This document shows positions 30,488 to 39,241 of a stretch of 64,000 nucleotides of DNA, one piece after another; position 1 is the first letter of the stretch, and the number at the start of each line of letters is the position of its first letter. The DNA is from UBA5336 sp038522375 (GTDB lineage Bacteria; Pseudomonadota; Alphaproteobacteria; Caulobacterales; Hyphomonadaceae). The notes beneath the pieces were generated by a model. The model ran no database searches. It was not told the origin of the DNA and saw only the letters and a list, made by a program, of their open reading frames with translations. A program made the position numbers and the translations under genes. The stretch spans positions 13,315 to 77,314 of the forward strand of contig JBCBKE010000003.1 of assembly GCA_038522375.1 (NCBI GenBank). Direction: 5' to 3'.

Positions 30488-31767
30488 AGGGTCTGTTTCG
30501 GATCGAGGTTACCGAGGAGCTGGTTGACGAAGGCCACATGGTTTCGCAGCCGGTAGACCTCGTCATTATAGGAGAGGGGAACTTCAAGGTTGCCAATCTC
30601 TTCCTGTAGCTGCGCCAGTTTCCGACGCGTTTCAGCGCGGTCGTCGGCGGTGGTGGCGTTACGGCCTTCCTCCTCCAGTTCGCGAAGATCATTGTACCAG
30701 ACGTAGATCTTTCGCCGAATTCGCCAGCGATAGACCGGCGGAGCGGCGCGGACGAGGGGAAACAGGAGCGTCAGCAGCGGGATCGCCAGGACCCAGGCGC
30801 GCTCGAGGAAGTTTGCGACGCCGAAGGAGAAATACCGGCGCAGGGCCGATGGTCCATTCCGATAGAACCGGGCCGCTTCCTCGGACAGGGGAAGGTCGAC
30901 AAAGCCTGCGTCGGGGAAGGTGCCGGCATCGGCGAGCAGGGAGTGCTCCCGGTGGATCTGCACGGCGGCATCGAGCAGGATCGACTGGATCGCGGGATGG
31001 AGATCCTGCTGCACCACGAGCTGGGCCACCGGGGCGATGAGTGGCACATTTTCCGGAGGGACATCCTTGGCAATGTCGATGACCCCGTGGAGGAGGACGG
31101 TCTCGCCCAGCGCGGGGCGGCGTTGCGACAGGGCGGGCGCGCGCTCGAAGGGCAGGAGGGTGATCTCTGGCTCCCTGAGGAGCCGGTCGACATAGGGGGC
31201 CGAGATACTGGCCGCGAACACGGCTGCATCGATGTCGCCGCTGATGAGGGCGTCAGCCGCCGCATTGCCGCTGAGCGGGAGGGTGGACTGATCGCCCCAG
31301 CCATTGCCATGGTCGGCCTGGAGGGAGCTGGCGAGCTGGCGCGTGCCCGACCCGTCACTGCCAAGGGCGACGCGCAGCGGTTTCAACCCGTCAAAGTCTG
31401 CGACGCTGATGTCCCGGCGAACGAACACCCAGAAGGGTTCATAGAAGAGCCCGCCAAGGGAAACGAGGCGCTCGCCGTCCCCCTGGGTGGCCAACCCGCC
31501 CTGGACAAGGGCAGCCTGGGTTTCGCCCTCGCGAAGCAGGCGGAGGTTTTCGACCGATCCTTCGGTGCTGATCAGGTCCACGCTGACCCCATGCTCGGCC
31601 AACAGGTTCGCGTAGCGCTGTCCGTAGGCGGCGTAGGCGCCATCTGGGCTGCCGGTTGCGAAGACGATCGATTTCGGTGGCGCCGGATCGACAAACCGCA
31701 AGGCGATGATCAGCCCGAGAATGGCCAGCAAGGTTAGTGGCCCGTAAATCTTCAGGAAATCCCGCAT
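30472..31767 (-). CDS. TAXI-family solute-binding protein with membrane anchors
   Basis: The 431-residue protein has an N-terminal signal anchor (LTLLAILGLIIALRF), then a periplasmic TAXI domain: SIVFATGSPDGAYAAYGQRY, GSVENLRLLREGETQAALVQ and GSDGSGTRQLAS. A second hydrophobic helix at about residue 325-345 (AWVLAIPLLTLLFPLVR) leads to a cytoplasmic charged coiled-coil tail. Classical TAXI proteins feed TRAP transporters. No permease gene is adjacent, and the C-terminal anchor is typical of a variant class whose role may be sensing rather than transport; this is inference. Confidence 0.88.
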   Translation of the reverse strand: MRDFLKIYGPLTLLAILGLIIALRFVDPAPPKSIVFATGSPDGAYAAYGQRYANLLAEHGVSVDLISTEGSVENLRLLREGETQAALVQGGLATQGDGERLVSLGGLFYEPFWVFVRRDISVADFDGLKPLRVALGSDGSGTRQLASSLQADHGNGWGDQSTLPLSGNAAADALISGDIDAAVFAASISAPYVDRLLREPEITLLPFERAPALSQRRPALGETVLLHGVIDIAKDVPPENVPLIAPVAQLVVQQDLHPAIQSILLDAAVQIHREHSLLADAGTFPDAGFVDLPLSEEAARFYRNGPSALRRYFSFGVANFLERAWVLAIPLLTLLFPLVRAAPPVYRWRIRRKIYVWYNDLRELEEEGRNATTADDRAETRRKLAQLQEEIGNLEVPLSYNDEVYRLRNHVAFVNQLLGNLDPKQTLQSVV

Positions 31768-31867
31768 GACCCCTGTTCCCTTCTCACGCCTCTGAACCCC
31801 AGGGCAGGCTCTTTTGGCTATCGTGGGTGGAGGGCTGGCGCAAGCGCAGGCCGCGAACTGACCGGCG

Positions 31868-32332
31868 TCACGCCTTGTGATAGGGCATCCCGGCCAGGAT
31901 GGTGGTGCTGCGGTAGAGCTGTTCCGCCAGCATCACCCGCACCAGTTTGTGGGGCCATGTCTGGACGCCGAATGCGAGGGTCTCTGCCGCCGCAGCCAGG
32001 AGTCGAGGGCCATGGCCGTCGGCCCCGCCAATGGCAAAGCAGAGATCGGTGGTGCCAGCGTCACGAAGGGCGGACAATCGCTCTGCGAAGGCCATTGATG
32101 ACCAAGCTTTACCGTGCTCGTCGAGCGCGACAAGCCGCGATCCCCGGGGCAAGGCTGACAGGAGGCGTTCAGCTTCTGCATCCTTGCCGCCGCCGCCTTG
32201 CACCTGGTGTTCTGCCACATCCCGCAGTCCCAGGGGCCGGCCGGTCTTGCGAGCCCTGCTGACGAGGTCATCGACGAGGGTGCGCTCGGGGCCCGATTTC
32301 ATCGGTCCGACGGCGATGATGTGGATCCGCAT
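31868..32332 (-). CDS. rlmH: 23S rRNA (pseudouridine1915-N3)-methyltransferase RlmH
   Basis: The 154-residue SPOUT protein shows the RlmH start MRIHIIAVGPMKSGPERTLV, LVALDEHGKAWSSMAFAERL, CFAIGGADGHG and the C-terminal PHKLVRVMLAEQLYRSTTIL plus PYHK, all conserved. It methylates pseudouridine 1915 in 23S rRNA of assembled 70S ribosomes. It follows rsfS by 18 bp in the proA-nadD-rsfS-rlmH run, a common alphaproteobacterial order. Confidence 0.97.
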   Translation of the reverse strand: MRIHIIAVGPMKSGPERTLVDDLVSRARKTGRPLGLRDVAEHQVQGGGGKDAEAERLLSALPRGSRLVALDEHGKAWSSMAFAERLSALRDAGTTDLCFAIGGADGHGPRLLAAAAETLAFGVQTWPHKLVRVMLAEQLYRSTTILAGMPYHKA

Positions 32333-32350
32333 TCGGGCGTCTGGCGGTTC

Positions 32351-32767
32351 CTAGGCCGCCTCCGATGGTCCCTCGTGGGGGCCCCATATCCGTTCCAGAT
32401 TGTAAAATGATCGCACTTCCGGCCTGAAGAGGTGTACAATCAGGTCACCGGTATCGATCAGAACCCAGTCGCCGGTTTGCAGACCCTCGACCTTGGCCCG
32501 CCTGCCGGCCGTGTCCTTGATCGTCTGCATCACATTGTCCGCAAGGGCAGACACGTGCCGGGCGGACCGGCCAGATGCGATGATCATTTGATCGGCCAGG
32601 GATGATTTTCCCTCCAGATCAAACACGACGAGATCCTCGGCCTTGTCGTCTTCGAGGCTCTCGATCACATGCGCCAGGATTTTCTCGGGCGTGGCAGCCG
32701 CGACATCTCCGGGCCTTAACTCTGTTTGTGCAGACAGGGCGGTTTTCCTTTCAGCTACCTGTTCCAT
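32351..32767 (-). CDS. rsfS: Ribosome silencing factor RsfS
   Basis: The 138-residue protein has a variable N-terminus and the DUF143 core: ESLEDDKAEDLVVFDLEGKS, LADQMIIASGRSARHVSALA and GDWVLIDTGDLIVHLFRPEV, then YNLERIWG. It binds ribosomal protein L14 and blocks subunit joining when nutrients are low. It starts 34 bp after nadD and belongs to the same operon. Confidence 0.96.
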   Translation of the reverse strand: MEQVAERKTALSAQTELRPGDVAAATPEKILAHVIESLEDDKAEDLVVFDLEGKSSLADQMIIASGRSARHVSALADNVMQTIKDTAGRRAKVEGLQTGDWVLIDTGDLIVHLFRPEVRSFYNLERIWGPHEGPSEAA

Positions 32768-32801
32768 CCATATAGCATGCGTCGCGGCCCGGCCAAAGCC
32801 C

Positions 32802-33491
32802 TTAACCCTCGGGGGCAAGGCGATCCCCGGTCCCCGGTCCACGGGCGCGCAGGGTCGTCGACGACGCGGGATCAAGGGGCGCGTGCAACAGGGTCCAGGC
32901 GGGAGCCGGGGTTGAGGCGAGACGCGGGGCGTCAGCCTCGGCAATCCGGGCCGGCCGATAGGTCGAGGCGAACCGGCTGAACGCGGCTTCCGGGCCAATG
33001 CCCGGACGCGACACGACTGCCACCGGAACGGTTTCCGCAATGGTTTTCCAGGCGGCCCACCGGTGGAAGCCGGCGAGATTGTCGGCCCCCATGATCCAGA
33101 CGAAGTCCGTCGCCGGGCACCGGGCCTTGAGGTGGACCAGCGTGTCACGGGTATAGGAAACACCAAGCCGGGTTTCGATGGCCGATACCCGCATGCGTGG
33201 ATGGTCTGCCTGGCGATTGGCCGATGCGCGCCGTGCACCGAAGTCGCCATGGTTCGATTTGAGCGGGTTGCCGCGGGCGACGATCCACCAGACCCAGTCG
33301 AGCTGAAGCCGCGTGAGGGCGGTCTCGGCCACGTGGCGGTGGCCTGAATGGGCAGGATTGAACGAGCCGCCGAACAGCCCGATCCGCAGCCCCCGGTGGG
33401 GCCCGGGCAGTTTCGCGAGAACCGGCGCGCGGGCGAGCAAGGTGTGGTCCTGGTCCCTAGGGCCTGGTCTGGCCCGTGCCGCGGACGACAT
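32802..33491 (-). CDS. nadD: Nicotinate-nucleotide adenylyltransferase NadD
   Basis: The 229-residue protein has the nucleotidyltransferase motif GLFGGSFNPAHSGHRHVAE, then WWIVARGNPLK and the ADNLAGFHRWAAWK block typical of NadD. It converts nicotinate mononucleotide to deamido-NAD in NAD synthesis. The ATG at 33491 lies inside proA, overlapping it by 35 bp; the first 35 residues precede the conserved core and a later start is possible. The C-terminus lacks the SSTxIR form, having SSTTLRARG. Confidence 0.95.
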   Translation of the reverse strand: MSSAARARPGPRDQDHTLLARAPVLAKLPGPHRGLRIGLFGGSFNPAHSGHRHVAETALTRLQLDWVWWIVARGNPLKSNHGDFGARRASANRQADHPRMRVSAIETRLGVSYTRDTLVHLKARCPATDFVWIMGADNLAGFHRWAAWKTIAETVPVAVVSRPGIGPEAAFSRFASTYRPARIAEADAPRLASTPAPAWTLLHAPLDPASSTTLRARGPGTGDRLAPEG

Positions 33492-34752
33492 ACTTGAAGA
33501 TCGTCAACTGGTCGGCGCCCACGGGTCCGCGGGCATGGATGCGGCCCGTGGCGATGCCGATTTCGGCGCCCATGCCGAACTGCCCCCCATCGGCAAACTG
33601 GGTCGAGGCGTTGTGCATCACGATGGCTGCATCGACACCGTTGAGGAAACGGGCGGCGGTTTCGGCGTTCTCCGTCAGGATGCACTCGGTGTGAGCGGTG
33701 CCGTAGCGTTGGATGTGCGCCATGGCGCCCTCGACCCCATCGACCTGGGCGATGGAAAGGATCGGGGCCAGGTACTCGGTGGCCCAGTCATCCTCCGTGG
33801 CCGGCTTCATGCCGGGAATCATGGCCTGGATGGCCGCGTCCCCGCGCAGTTCGCAACCGGCATCAGCAAGGGCCGATGTGATCGCGATCACGGCGTCATC
33901 GGGCAGGGCCCTGTCCACCAGCAGGGTTTCCATGGCACCGCAAATGCCCGTCCGCCGCAGCTTGGCGTTCACCGCAATATCGGCGGCGCGGGAGTGGTCG
34001 GCATCCCTGTCGACATAGATATGGCAGAGCCCTTCGAGATGGCCGATCACCGGAACGCGGGCTTCGGCCTGGACGCGGGCGTTGAGGCCCTTGCCGCCCC
34101 GGGGGACGACCACATCGACCGTGCCGCCAAGGCCGGCGAGAATATGGCTGACGGCTTGCCGGTCCGTGGTTGGGACAATCTGCACGGCATCAGCAGGCAG
34201 TCCCGATGCGGCCAGGGCGCTGCGGAGCGCCGCAGCAATGGTGGTGGAGGCGTTCGCGCTCTCTGATCCGCCGCGGAGAATGGCGGCGTTCCCGGACCGG
34301 ACGCAGAGGGCTGCCGCATCAGCGGTGACGTTGGGCCGGCTCTCGTAGATCACACCGATCACGCCGAGCGGGCAGGCCACCCGGGCAATGTCCAGGCCGG
34401 AGGGGACCGTCCAACGGGCCAGTTCCCGGCCCAGGGGATCGGCCATGGCGGCGATTGCGTCGATCCCCGCGGCCATGGCTTCGATCCTGGCCCCATCAAG
34501 CGTCAGCCGGTCCATGAGGGCCGGGCTAAGCCCTTTTTCCTTGCCGATGGCGAGGTCGGCGGCGTTTGCGTCCAGGATCTGTGCGGCGGCGGTGCGAAGG
34601 GCGGTTGCCATGGCCGTCAGCGCGCCGGTGCGGTCGGCGGCGCCAAGGGCGGCCATCGTCTGGGAAGCGGCGCGGGCGCGCGCGCCCATGGCCAGCATGT
34701 CGGCTTCGAGATGGCCGCTGTCAGCAGCGGTGTGGAAGGTATCTGCACTCAT
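33457..34752 (-). CDS. proA: Gamma-glutamyl phosphate reductase ProA
   Basis: The 431-residue aldehyde-dehydrogenase-fold protein has GVIGVIYESRPNVTADAAAL, KSGN-like RSGNAAILRGGSE, VVPRGGKGLNARVQ, and RRTGICGAMETLLVDR with the catalytic Cys. ASTQFADGGQFGMGAEIGI near the C-terminus is diagnostic. It reduces glutamyl-5-phosphate in proline synthesis. Start 34752 gives a normal N-terminus; an in-frame ATG at 34884 would read into the divergent xerC promoter. proB is not adjacent. Confidence 0.97.
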   Translation of the reverse strand: MSADTFHTAADSGHLEADMLAMGARARAASQTMAALGAADRTGALTAMATALRTAAAQILDANAADLAIGKEKGLSPALMDRLTLDGARIEAMAAGIDAIAAMADPLGRELARWTVPSGLDIARVACPLGVIGVIYESRPNVTADAAALCVRSGNAAILRGGSESANASTTIAAALRSALAASGLPADAVQIVPTTDRQAVSHILAGLGGTVDVVVPRGGKGLNARVQAEARVPVIGHLEGLCHIYVDRDADHSRAADIAVNAKLRRTGICGAMETLLVDRALPDDAVIAITSALADAGCELRGDAAIQAMIPGMKPATEDDWATEYLAPILSIAQVDGVEGAMAHIQRYGTAHTECILTENAETAARFLNGVDAAIVMHNASTQFADGGQFGMGAEIGIATGRIHARGPVGADQLTIFKYVVRGTGQTRP

Positions 34753-34825
34753 GAACGGCAAGGTGCAGCAAACAGGGTCCGATCGCAATGGGGTGTTAAA
34801 TCCCCGGCCTGTAGGAATGGTGGGC

Positions 34826-35722
34826 ATGGACATTCTGGCACAGTTCATCACCCATATTCGCGACGAGCGGCGGCTGGCGGCCAATACCGTTGAGGCCTAT
34901 GGCTCTGACCTTGCAGGGTTTTTTTGGTTCCTGGCGAACCATCTGGGCGAGGAACCCGGTGTCGGCGCGCTGGCGGCGCTGTCGGCGCGGGATGTGCGCG
35001 CTTACCTGGCCCAGCGGCGAAACGCTGGCGTTTCCGATGCGTCGGCGGCGCGGTCGCTGTCAGCGATCAAGCGCTTCTATGGCTGGCTGGACCGTGCCCA
35101 TGGCATCCAGAACCCTGATATTGCGTACCTGGAAGGCCCACGCCGGCGCGCGCGCCTGCCACGCCCCGTCTCGGAAGCGGCGGCGAAGGACTTGTTGGAT
35201 GAGGCCCGGGAGCGGGCCGAAACGCCCTGGATTGGGGCGCGGGATGTTGCTGTCCTGAGCCTGCTCTACGGTGCCGGCTTGAGGATTTCCGAAGCGCTCG
35301 CCGTGAAGGTGTCTGATCTTCCCGCGCCCGATGTCCTTCGCGTGGTGGGCAAGGGCGGAAAGGTGCGGATGGTGCCGCTGATCGCGCCGGTGCGGACCGC
35401 GCTTGACGCCTATGGGGCGTTGCAACCGTTCCCCTTGTCCGGCCATGAGCCGGCGTTTCGGGGCGTGCGGGGAGGGGCGCTGGGGCCTCGGGCCGTGCAA
35501 GCCCTGGTGCAGGACCTCCGTGCTGGCCTGGGCCTTCCGGAGACAGCGACGCCCCATGCCTTGCGCCATGCGTTTGCGACCCATCTGTTGTCCCATGGCG
35601 CTGATCTGCGCTCGATCCAGAGCCTGCTCGGCCATGCTAGTCTTTCAACGACGCAGATCTATACCGGCGTTGATGCGAGCCGGCTGCAGGCTGTCCATGC
35701 GGGGGCCCACCCCCGGGCCTAG
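34826..35722 (+). CDS. xerC: Tyrosine recombinase XerC
   Basis: The 298-residue protein has the SAM-like N-terminal core-binding domain (RRLAANTVEAYGSDLAGF) and the catalytic domain with LSLLYGAGLRISEALAV (first Arg), GKGGKVRMVPL (hairpin Lys), PHALRHAFATHLLSHGADLR (HxxR) and SLLGHASLSTTQIYTGV (His and nucleophile Tyr). The ALSARDVRAYLAQRRNAG and RARLPRPVSEAAA segments fit alphaproteobacterial XerC better than XerD. It resolves chromosome dimers at dif. GTAGGA lies 9 nt before the ATG. Confidence 0.9.
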   Translation: MDILAQFITHIRDERRLAANTVEAYGSDLAGFFWFLANHLGEEPGVGALAALSARDVRAYLAQRRNAGVSDASAARSLSAIKRFYGWLDRAHGIQNPDIAYLEGPRRRARLPRPVSEAAAKDLLDEARERAETPWIGARDVAVLSLLYGAGLRISEALAVKVSDLPAPDVLRVVGKGGKVRMVPLIAPVRTALDAYGALQPFPLSGHEPAFRGVRGGALGPRAVQALVQDLRAGLGLPETATPHALRHAFATHLLSHGADLRSIQSLLGHASLSTTQIYTGVDASRLQAVHAGAHPRA

Positions 35723-35773
35723 CCCGTTTTCGCCGATGCCGGAACCGCACCGGTCTCGGTCAAGCTGTGCTGG

Positions 35774-36331
35774 TCAGGGCACGGTCCAGACCCCGTCCCA
35801 GCCCGCATCCGACCTAGAAAACAGCGCACGGCGATGGCCGGTGCGGGCGAGTTCGAGCCAGTCCAGGCGATCGGCCGTCAGGGTGAGCAGGGCGAAATGG
35901 GCGAGGGGGTCTTCGTGGAGGCGGGTTTCTGCGGCTTCGGCGGGCGATCCGGGGACGGCCCAACGGGCGTAATCGGAGCCCTGGTAGTCGCCGAGCCTTG
36001 CTTTTGCGGCATCGACGGCGGGGCCTTCTGTCTCGATCCTTGCATGGGCAGAAGCCCTCAACTGAAGCGATACGCCCTTGTCCCAGAACAGGAGGGTTGT
36101 CCGCGGATCGCCGGCGATTTCCGCGCGCTTTGGCGTCCTGGCGTCGGTATATGCGGTAAAGCGCATCTGCGCCCGGTCGAAGGCACGCAGGACGACGATC
36201 CGCGCCTGTGGACCCAGATCCGCCGATATTGTCGCCAGGATGGGAAGCCGCCACGGGGACTTTCCATCCACAGCGGCACGGGCCAGCCGAGCCAGGGTGG
36301 CGTCGAAGACGGTTTGCAGCGCGGTGTCCAT
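35774..36331 (-). CDS. Pyridoxamine-5'-phosphate-oxidase-like flavoprotein
   Basis: The 185-residue split-barrel protein has SPWRLPILATISADLGPQAR, then VLRAFDRAQMRFTAYTDART and PRTTLLFWDKGVSLQLRASA, matching FMN-binding PNPOx-like proteins. The C-terminal DRLDWLELARTGHRRALFSR aligns with the PdxH dimer region. True PdxH is longer and carries other signature residues, so a pyridoxamine-phosphate-oxidase-related function is likely but the substrate is uncertain. The start could also be 36337 (two codons earlier). Confidence 0.8.
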   Translation of the reverse strand: MDTALQTVFDATLARLARAAVDGKSPWRLPILATISADLGPQARIVVLRAFDRAQMRFTAYTDARTPKRAEIAGDPRTTLLFWDKGVSLQLRASAHARIETEGPAVDAAKARLGDYQGSDYARWAVPGSPAEAAETRLHEDPLAHFALLTLTADRLDWLELARTGHRRALFSRSDAGWDGVWTVP

Positions 36332-36498
36332 GACCATTAGGAATAGGCCGATCGGCACCGCTCGCCATGGCAAATGCCCGAAACCCGGTCATCGGTTACT
36401 CCCGTTGCCCGCATCTACACAGCGCTTGATTGACGCGGCGAAGCAGGGCCGTACGGTCGCAGCGGAAACGCGAGAACGGCTCTGAACGGGAGGGCGCA

Positions 36499-37803
36499 TT
36501 GGCGGCTTGGTTTGAAATTGCGCTCTGGAAACGGGTGATTGGCGCTTTGTTTGTGGGGCTCGCAACCGGGCTTGCGCTGCGCTACGGCATGGGGGCCGAA
36601 GCGGGGGGAGCGTTCGCGGAAACCTATATCGCCTGGATCGGGGACCTGTTCCTGCGCCTGATCCGGATGCTGATTGTCCCGCTGATCTTTTTCACGCTGG
36701 TGTCGGGCATCATCGCCATGGGGGATCCCAAGCGCCTTGGCAGCCTCGGCGCCCGCACGATCGGGCTCTATTTCGGGACGACGGCCATCGCCGTGACCCT
36801 CGGCCTGGTCATGGGCACGCTGGTCCAGCCCGGTTCAAGCCTGTCGCCCGAGACGTTCGCCGGCGCCGATGCCAGCGCGCTCGATAGTGCCCGGGAACGG
36901 GCCGCTGAAGCGGGCGGGCTGGTTGACCGGCTCCTGAACATCGTACCGACCAACCCCATGGCCGCCCTGGCGGACGGCAATATCCTGCAGATCATCTTCT
37001 TCGCGATCATTTTCGGGGTTGGCATCCTGGTAGCCGGCGAGATTGCCAAGCCGGTGGCCAATTTCATGGATGGTGCCGCCGAGGCGATGATGAAAGTCAC
37101 CGTCATCGTCATGGAGACCGCACCGGTCGGCGTGTTCGGGTTGATGGCCACGGTGATGGCAACCCAGGGGCTCGGCGTGCTCGAAAGCCTCGGGAAGCTG
37201 GCGATCGCGCTCTATGTTGCGTGTGCTCTGCACATCGCGATCACCTATGGCGGGGTCATCATCAAGGGTGTGCTCGGCCTGCCGATCATGCCGTTTTTCC
37301 GCGGTGTGACCGATGCCCAGGCCGTGGCCTATTCGACGGCCAGTTCATCGGCCACCTTGCCCGTCACCATTAGCTGCGCAGAAGAAAACCTGGGAGTGGA
37401 CAAGGCGGTGGCTGGTTCCGTGCTGCCGCTTGGCGCCACGATCAACATGGATGGGACAGCGATTTACATCGGGATGGTCGCGCTGTTCGGGGCCCAGGCC
37501 ATGGGCGTCGAGGTCACGTTTGCGCAGTACATCCTGGTGGCGGTCATGGCGACCCTGGTATCGATCGGTGCTGCGGGTATTCCCAGCGCCGGCCTGCTGC
37601 TGTCTGGCGCGGCCCTGTCGCAGGTCGGGATCGGCGACGCCCAGGCCGCGCTGATCATCGGCTTCATCCTGCCGTTTGACCGGCTGCTCGACATGATGCG
37701 CACGCTCACCAACGTGACTGGCGACGTTGCGGTGGCGACGGCAGTTGCCAAGTGGGAAGGCGAACTGGACGAGGCGGTGTTCCGCGCGGAACCGGAGGTT
37801 TAA
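36499..37803 (+). CDS. Dicarboxylate/amino acid:cation symporter (DAACS family)
   Basis: The 434-residue membrane protein carries YSTASSSATLPVTI, the serine-rich re-entrant loop, and INMDGTAIYIGMVALFGAQA, the cation and substrate site of GltP/DctA-type carriers. LRLIRMLIVPLIFFTLVSGI is the classic third helix. It would take up glutamate, aspartate or C4-dicarboxylates with protons or Na+. The best start is TTG at 36499 with GGGAGGGC 3-8 nt upstream; the frame is open further upstream but without hydrophobic or conserved sequence. Confidence 0.92.
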   Translation: MAAWFEIALWKRVIGALFVGLATGLALRYGMGAEAGGAFAETYIAWIGDLFLRLIRMLIVPLIFFTLVSGIIAMGDPKRLGSLGARTIGLYFGTTAIAVTLGLVMGTLVQPGSSLSPETFAGADASALDSARERAAEAGGLVDRLLNIVPTNPMAALADGNILQIIFFAIIFGVGILVAGEIAKPVANFMDGAAEAMMKVTVIVMETAPVGVFGLMATVMATQGLGVLESLGKLAIALYVACALHIAITYGGVIIKGVLGLPIMPFFRGVTDAQAVAYSTASSSATLPVTISCAEENLGVDKAVAGSVLPLGATINMDGTAIYIGMVALFGAQAMGVEVTFAQYILVAVMATLVSIGAAGIPSAGLLLSGAALSQVGIGDAQAALIIGFILPFDRLLDMMRTLTNVTGDVAVATAVAKWEGELDEAVFRAEPEV

Positions 37804-37908
37804 CGGTCCGCCAGATCGGTTTTGCTCACGACAGTTTGGCGATGCCAATCGCATCGGCGGGACTGGCCGGACAGGCGGCTGCGCGTTCCCGCCAAGGGCG
37901 AAGACACG

Positions 37909-39075
37909 CTAGCCAGATCCGCGCCCCCACGCCCGGATGGCATCCACGAACAGGCCCGGTTCTTCCATGGCGGCGAAGTGGCCGCCCCGCGGCTGCTCCT
38001 GCCAGCCGGTGAGGTTATAGGCCCGTTCCATCCAACTCCTCGGCGGCGGCGAGAACACCGTCTCGCCCGGGAAGGCGGCATAGGTGGTCGGCGTTTCGCA
38101 GCGTTCGCCCGCAGGCAGGCCGTTTCCGCCCTCCTGGAACAGCGCGTTGTAATACCAGACCGATGTGGCGAAGCTGTCGGTGACCAGGTAGATCATCAGG
38201 TTCGTCAGCAGCTGGTCGCGGGTATAAGCCTCCAGCAGCGATTTTTCCCGCAGGTCGCTCCAGGCGTGGAACTTTTCGAGGATCCAGGCCGCCTGTCCCA
38301 TGGGGCTGTCCATCAGCCCCAAAGCCAGGGTCTGGGGCTTCATGGCCTGCTGCATGAGATAGGTGCCCTCGGTCTGCATCGCCGCCTGTGTCTTGCCGAG
38401 CCATTCCCGCTCATCTTCGGTTTGGGGGGTGGCCGGGGTTGGGCGAAGGCCGGTCATGTTCAGGTGGATCGCCCGGCAGCCGCCGCCCTTGGCAAGGGAA
38501 TGACCGAATCCGAGCCACGAGGTGACCACGGCGCCCCAATCCCCGCCCTGGGCAAGGTAGGTGTCGTAGCCCAGCACCTCTCGCATGAGTGTATCCCACA
38601 ATCTGGCGGTCGCACGCTGGCCGATGGGCGATGGCGGTTTTCCCGAAAAGCCGTAGCCCGGAAGGGATGGGATCACGAGATCGAAGGCATCGCTGGCCGA
38701 CCCTCCATGCCTTGAGGGGTAGGCCAGCGGTTCGATCACGTCCCAGAATTCGAACACCGAGCCCGGCCAGCCATGGGTGATCAGCAGCGGGCGCTTGCCG
38801 GCCGCCTCGCCAACCACGTGCAGGACGTGGACATCAAGTCCGTCCACCGAAGCCCGGAATTGGGGATACCGGTTGAGCGCGGTTTCCTGGGCACGCCAGT
38901 CGTAGCTGTCCAGCCAATAGGCCTGGATGTCCTTGAGTACTGGTGTGGACATGCCGTATTCCCATCCCGTTTCCGCATTCTCCGGGGCTGGGAACCAGCG
39001 ATAGGCCGCAACCCGCGCCATGATCCGGTCAAGGGTGTCCTGGGGGATATCTATCCTGAACGGGGTCATGGGCAT
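37909..39075 (-). CDS. Epoxide hydrolase (alpha/beta hydrolase with EHN domain)
   Basis: The 388-residue protein has the epoxide-hydrolase N-terminal domain (PFRIDIPQDTLDRIMARVA, ALNRYPQFRASVDGLDVHVL), then LLITHGWPGSVFEFWDVIEP for the oxyanion region, LAQGGDWGAVVTSWLGF with the nucleophile Asp, and PRGGHFAAMEEPGLFVDAIR with the catalytic His. It resembles microsomal-type and bacterial soluble epoxide hydrolases. A role in detoxifying epoxides from the CYP153 P450 in this window is conceivable but not shown. Confidence 0.93.
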   Translation of the reverse strand: MPMTPFRIDIPQDTLDRIMARVAAYRWFPAPENAETGWEYGMSTPVLKDIQAYWLDSYDWRAQETALNRYPQFRASVDGLDVHVLHVVGEAAGKRPLLITHGWPGSVFEFWDVIEPLAYPSRHGGSASDAFDLVIPSLPGYGFSGKPPSPIGQRATARLWDTLMREVLGYDTYLAQGGDWGAVVTSWLGFGHSLAKGGGCRAIHLNMTGLRPTPATPQTEDEREWLGKTQAAMQTEGTYLMQQAMKPQTLALGLMDSPMGQAAWILEKFHAWSDLREKSLLEAYTRDQLLTNLMIYLVTDSFATSVWYYNALFQEGGNGLPAGERCETPTTYAAFPGETVFSPPPRSWMERAYNLTGWQEQPRGGHFAAMEEPGLFVDAIRAWGRGSG

Positions 39076-39241
39076 GGGGTCTGTCTCCTCCGGTCGATGT
39101 CCTGTCCTGACCAGCGTGCCGGCGGAGAGGGCGCCCGGTCAATGCGATGGTGCGGGAATGCAATCGTCAATTGCTTGCTTGTGGCTTAAACCTACCTATA
39201 GGCGTGGCGCCGCTGGGGGCGTGACCGGTGCAGGAGCGATG

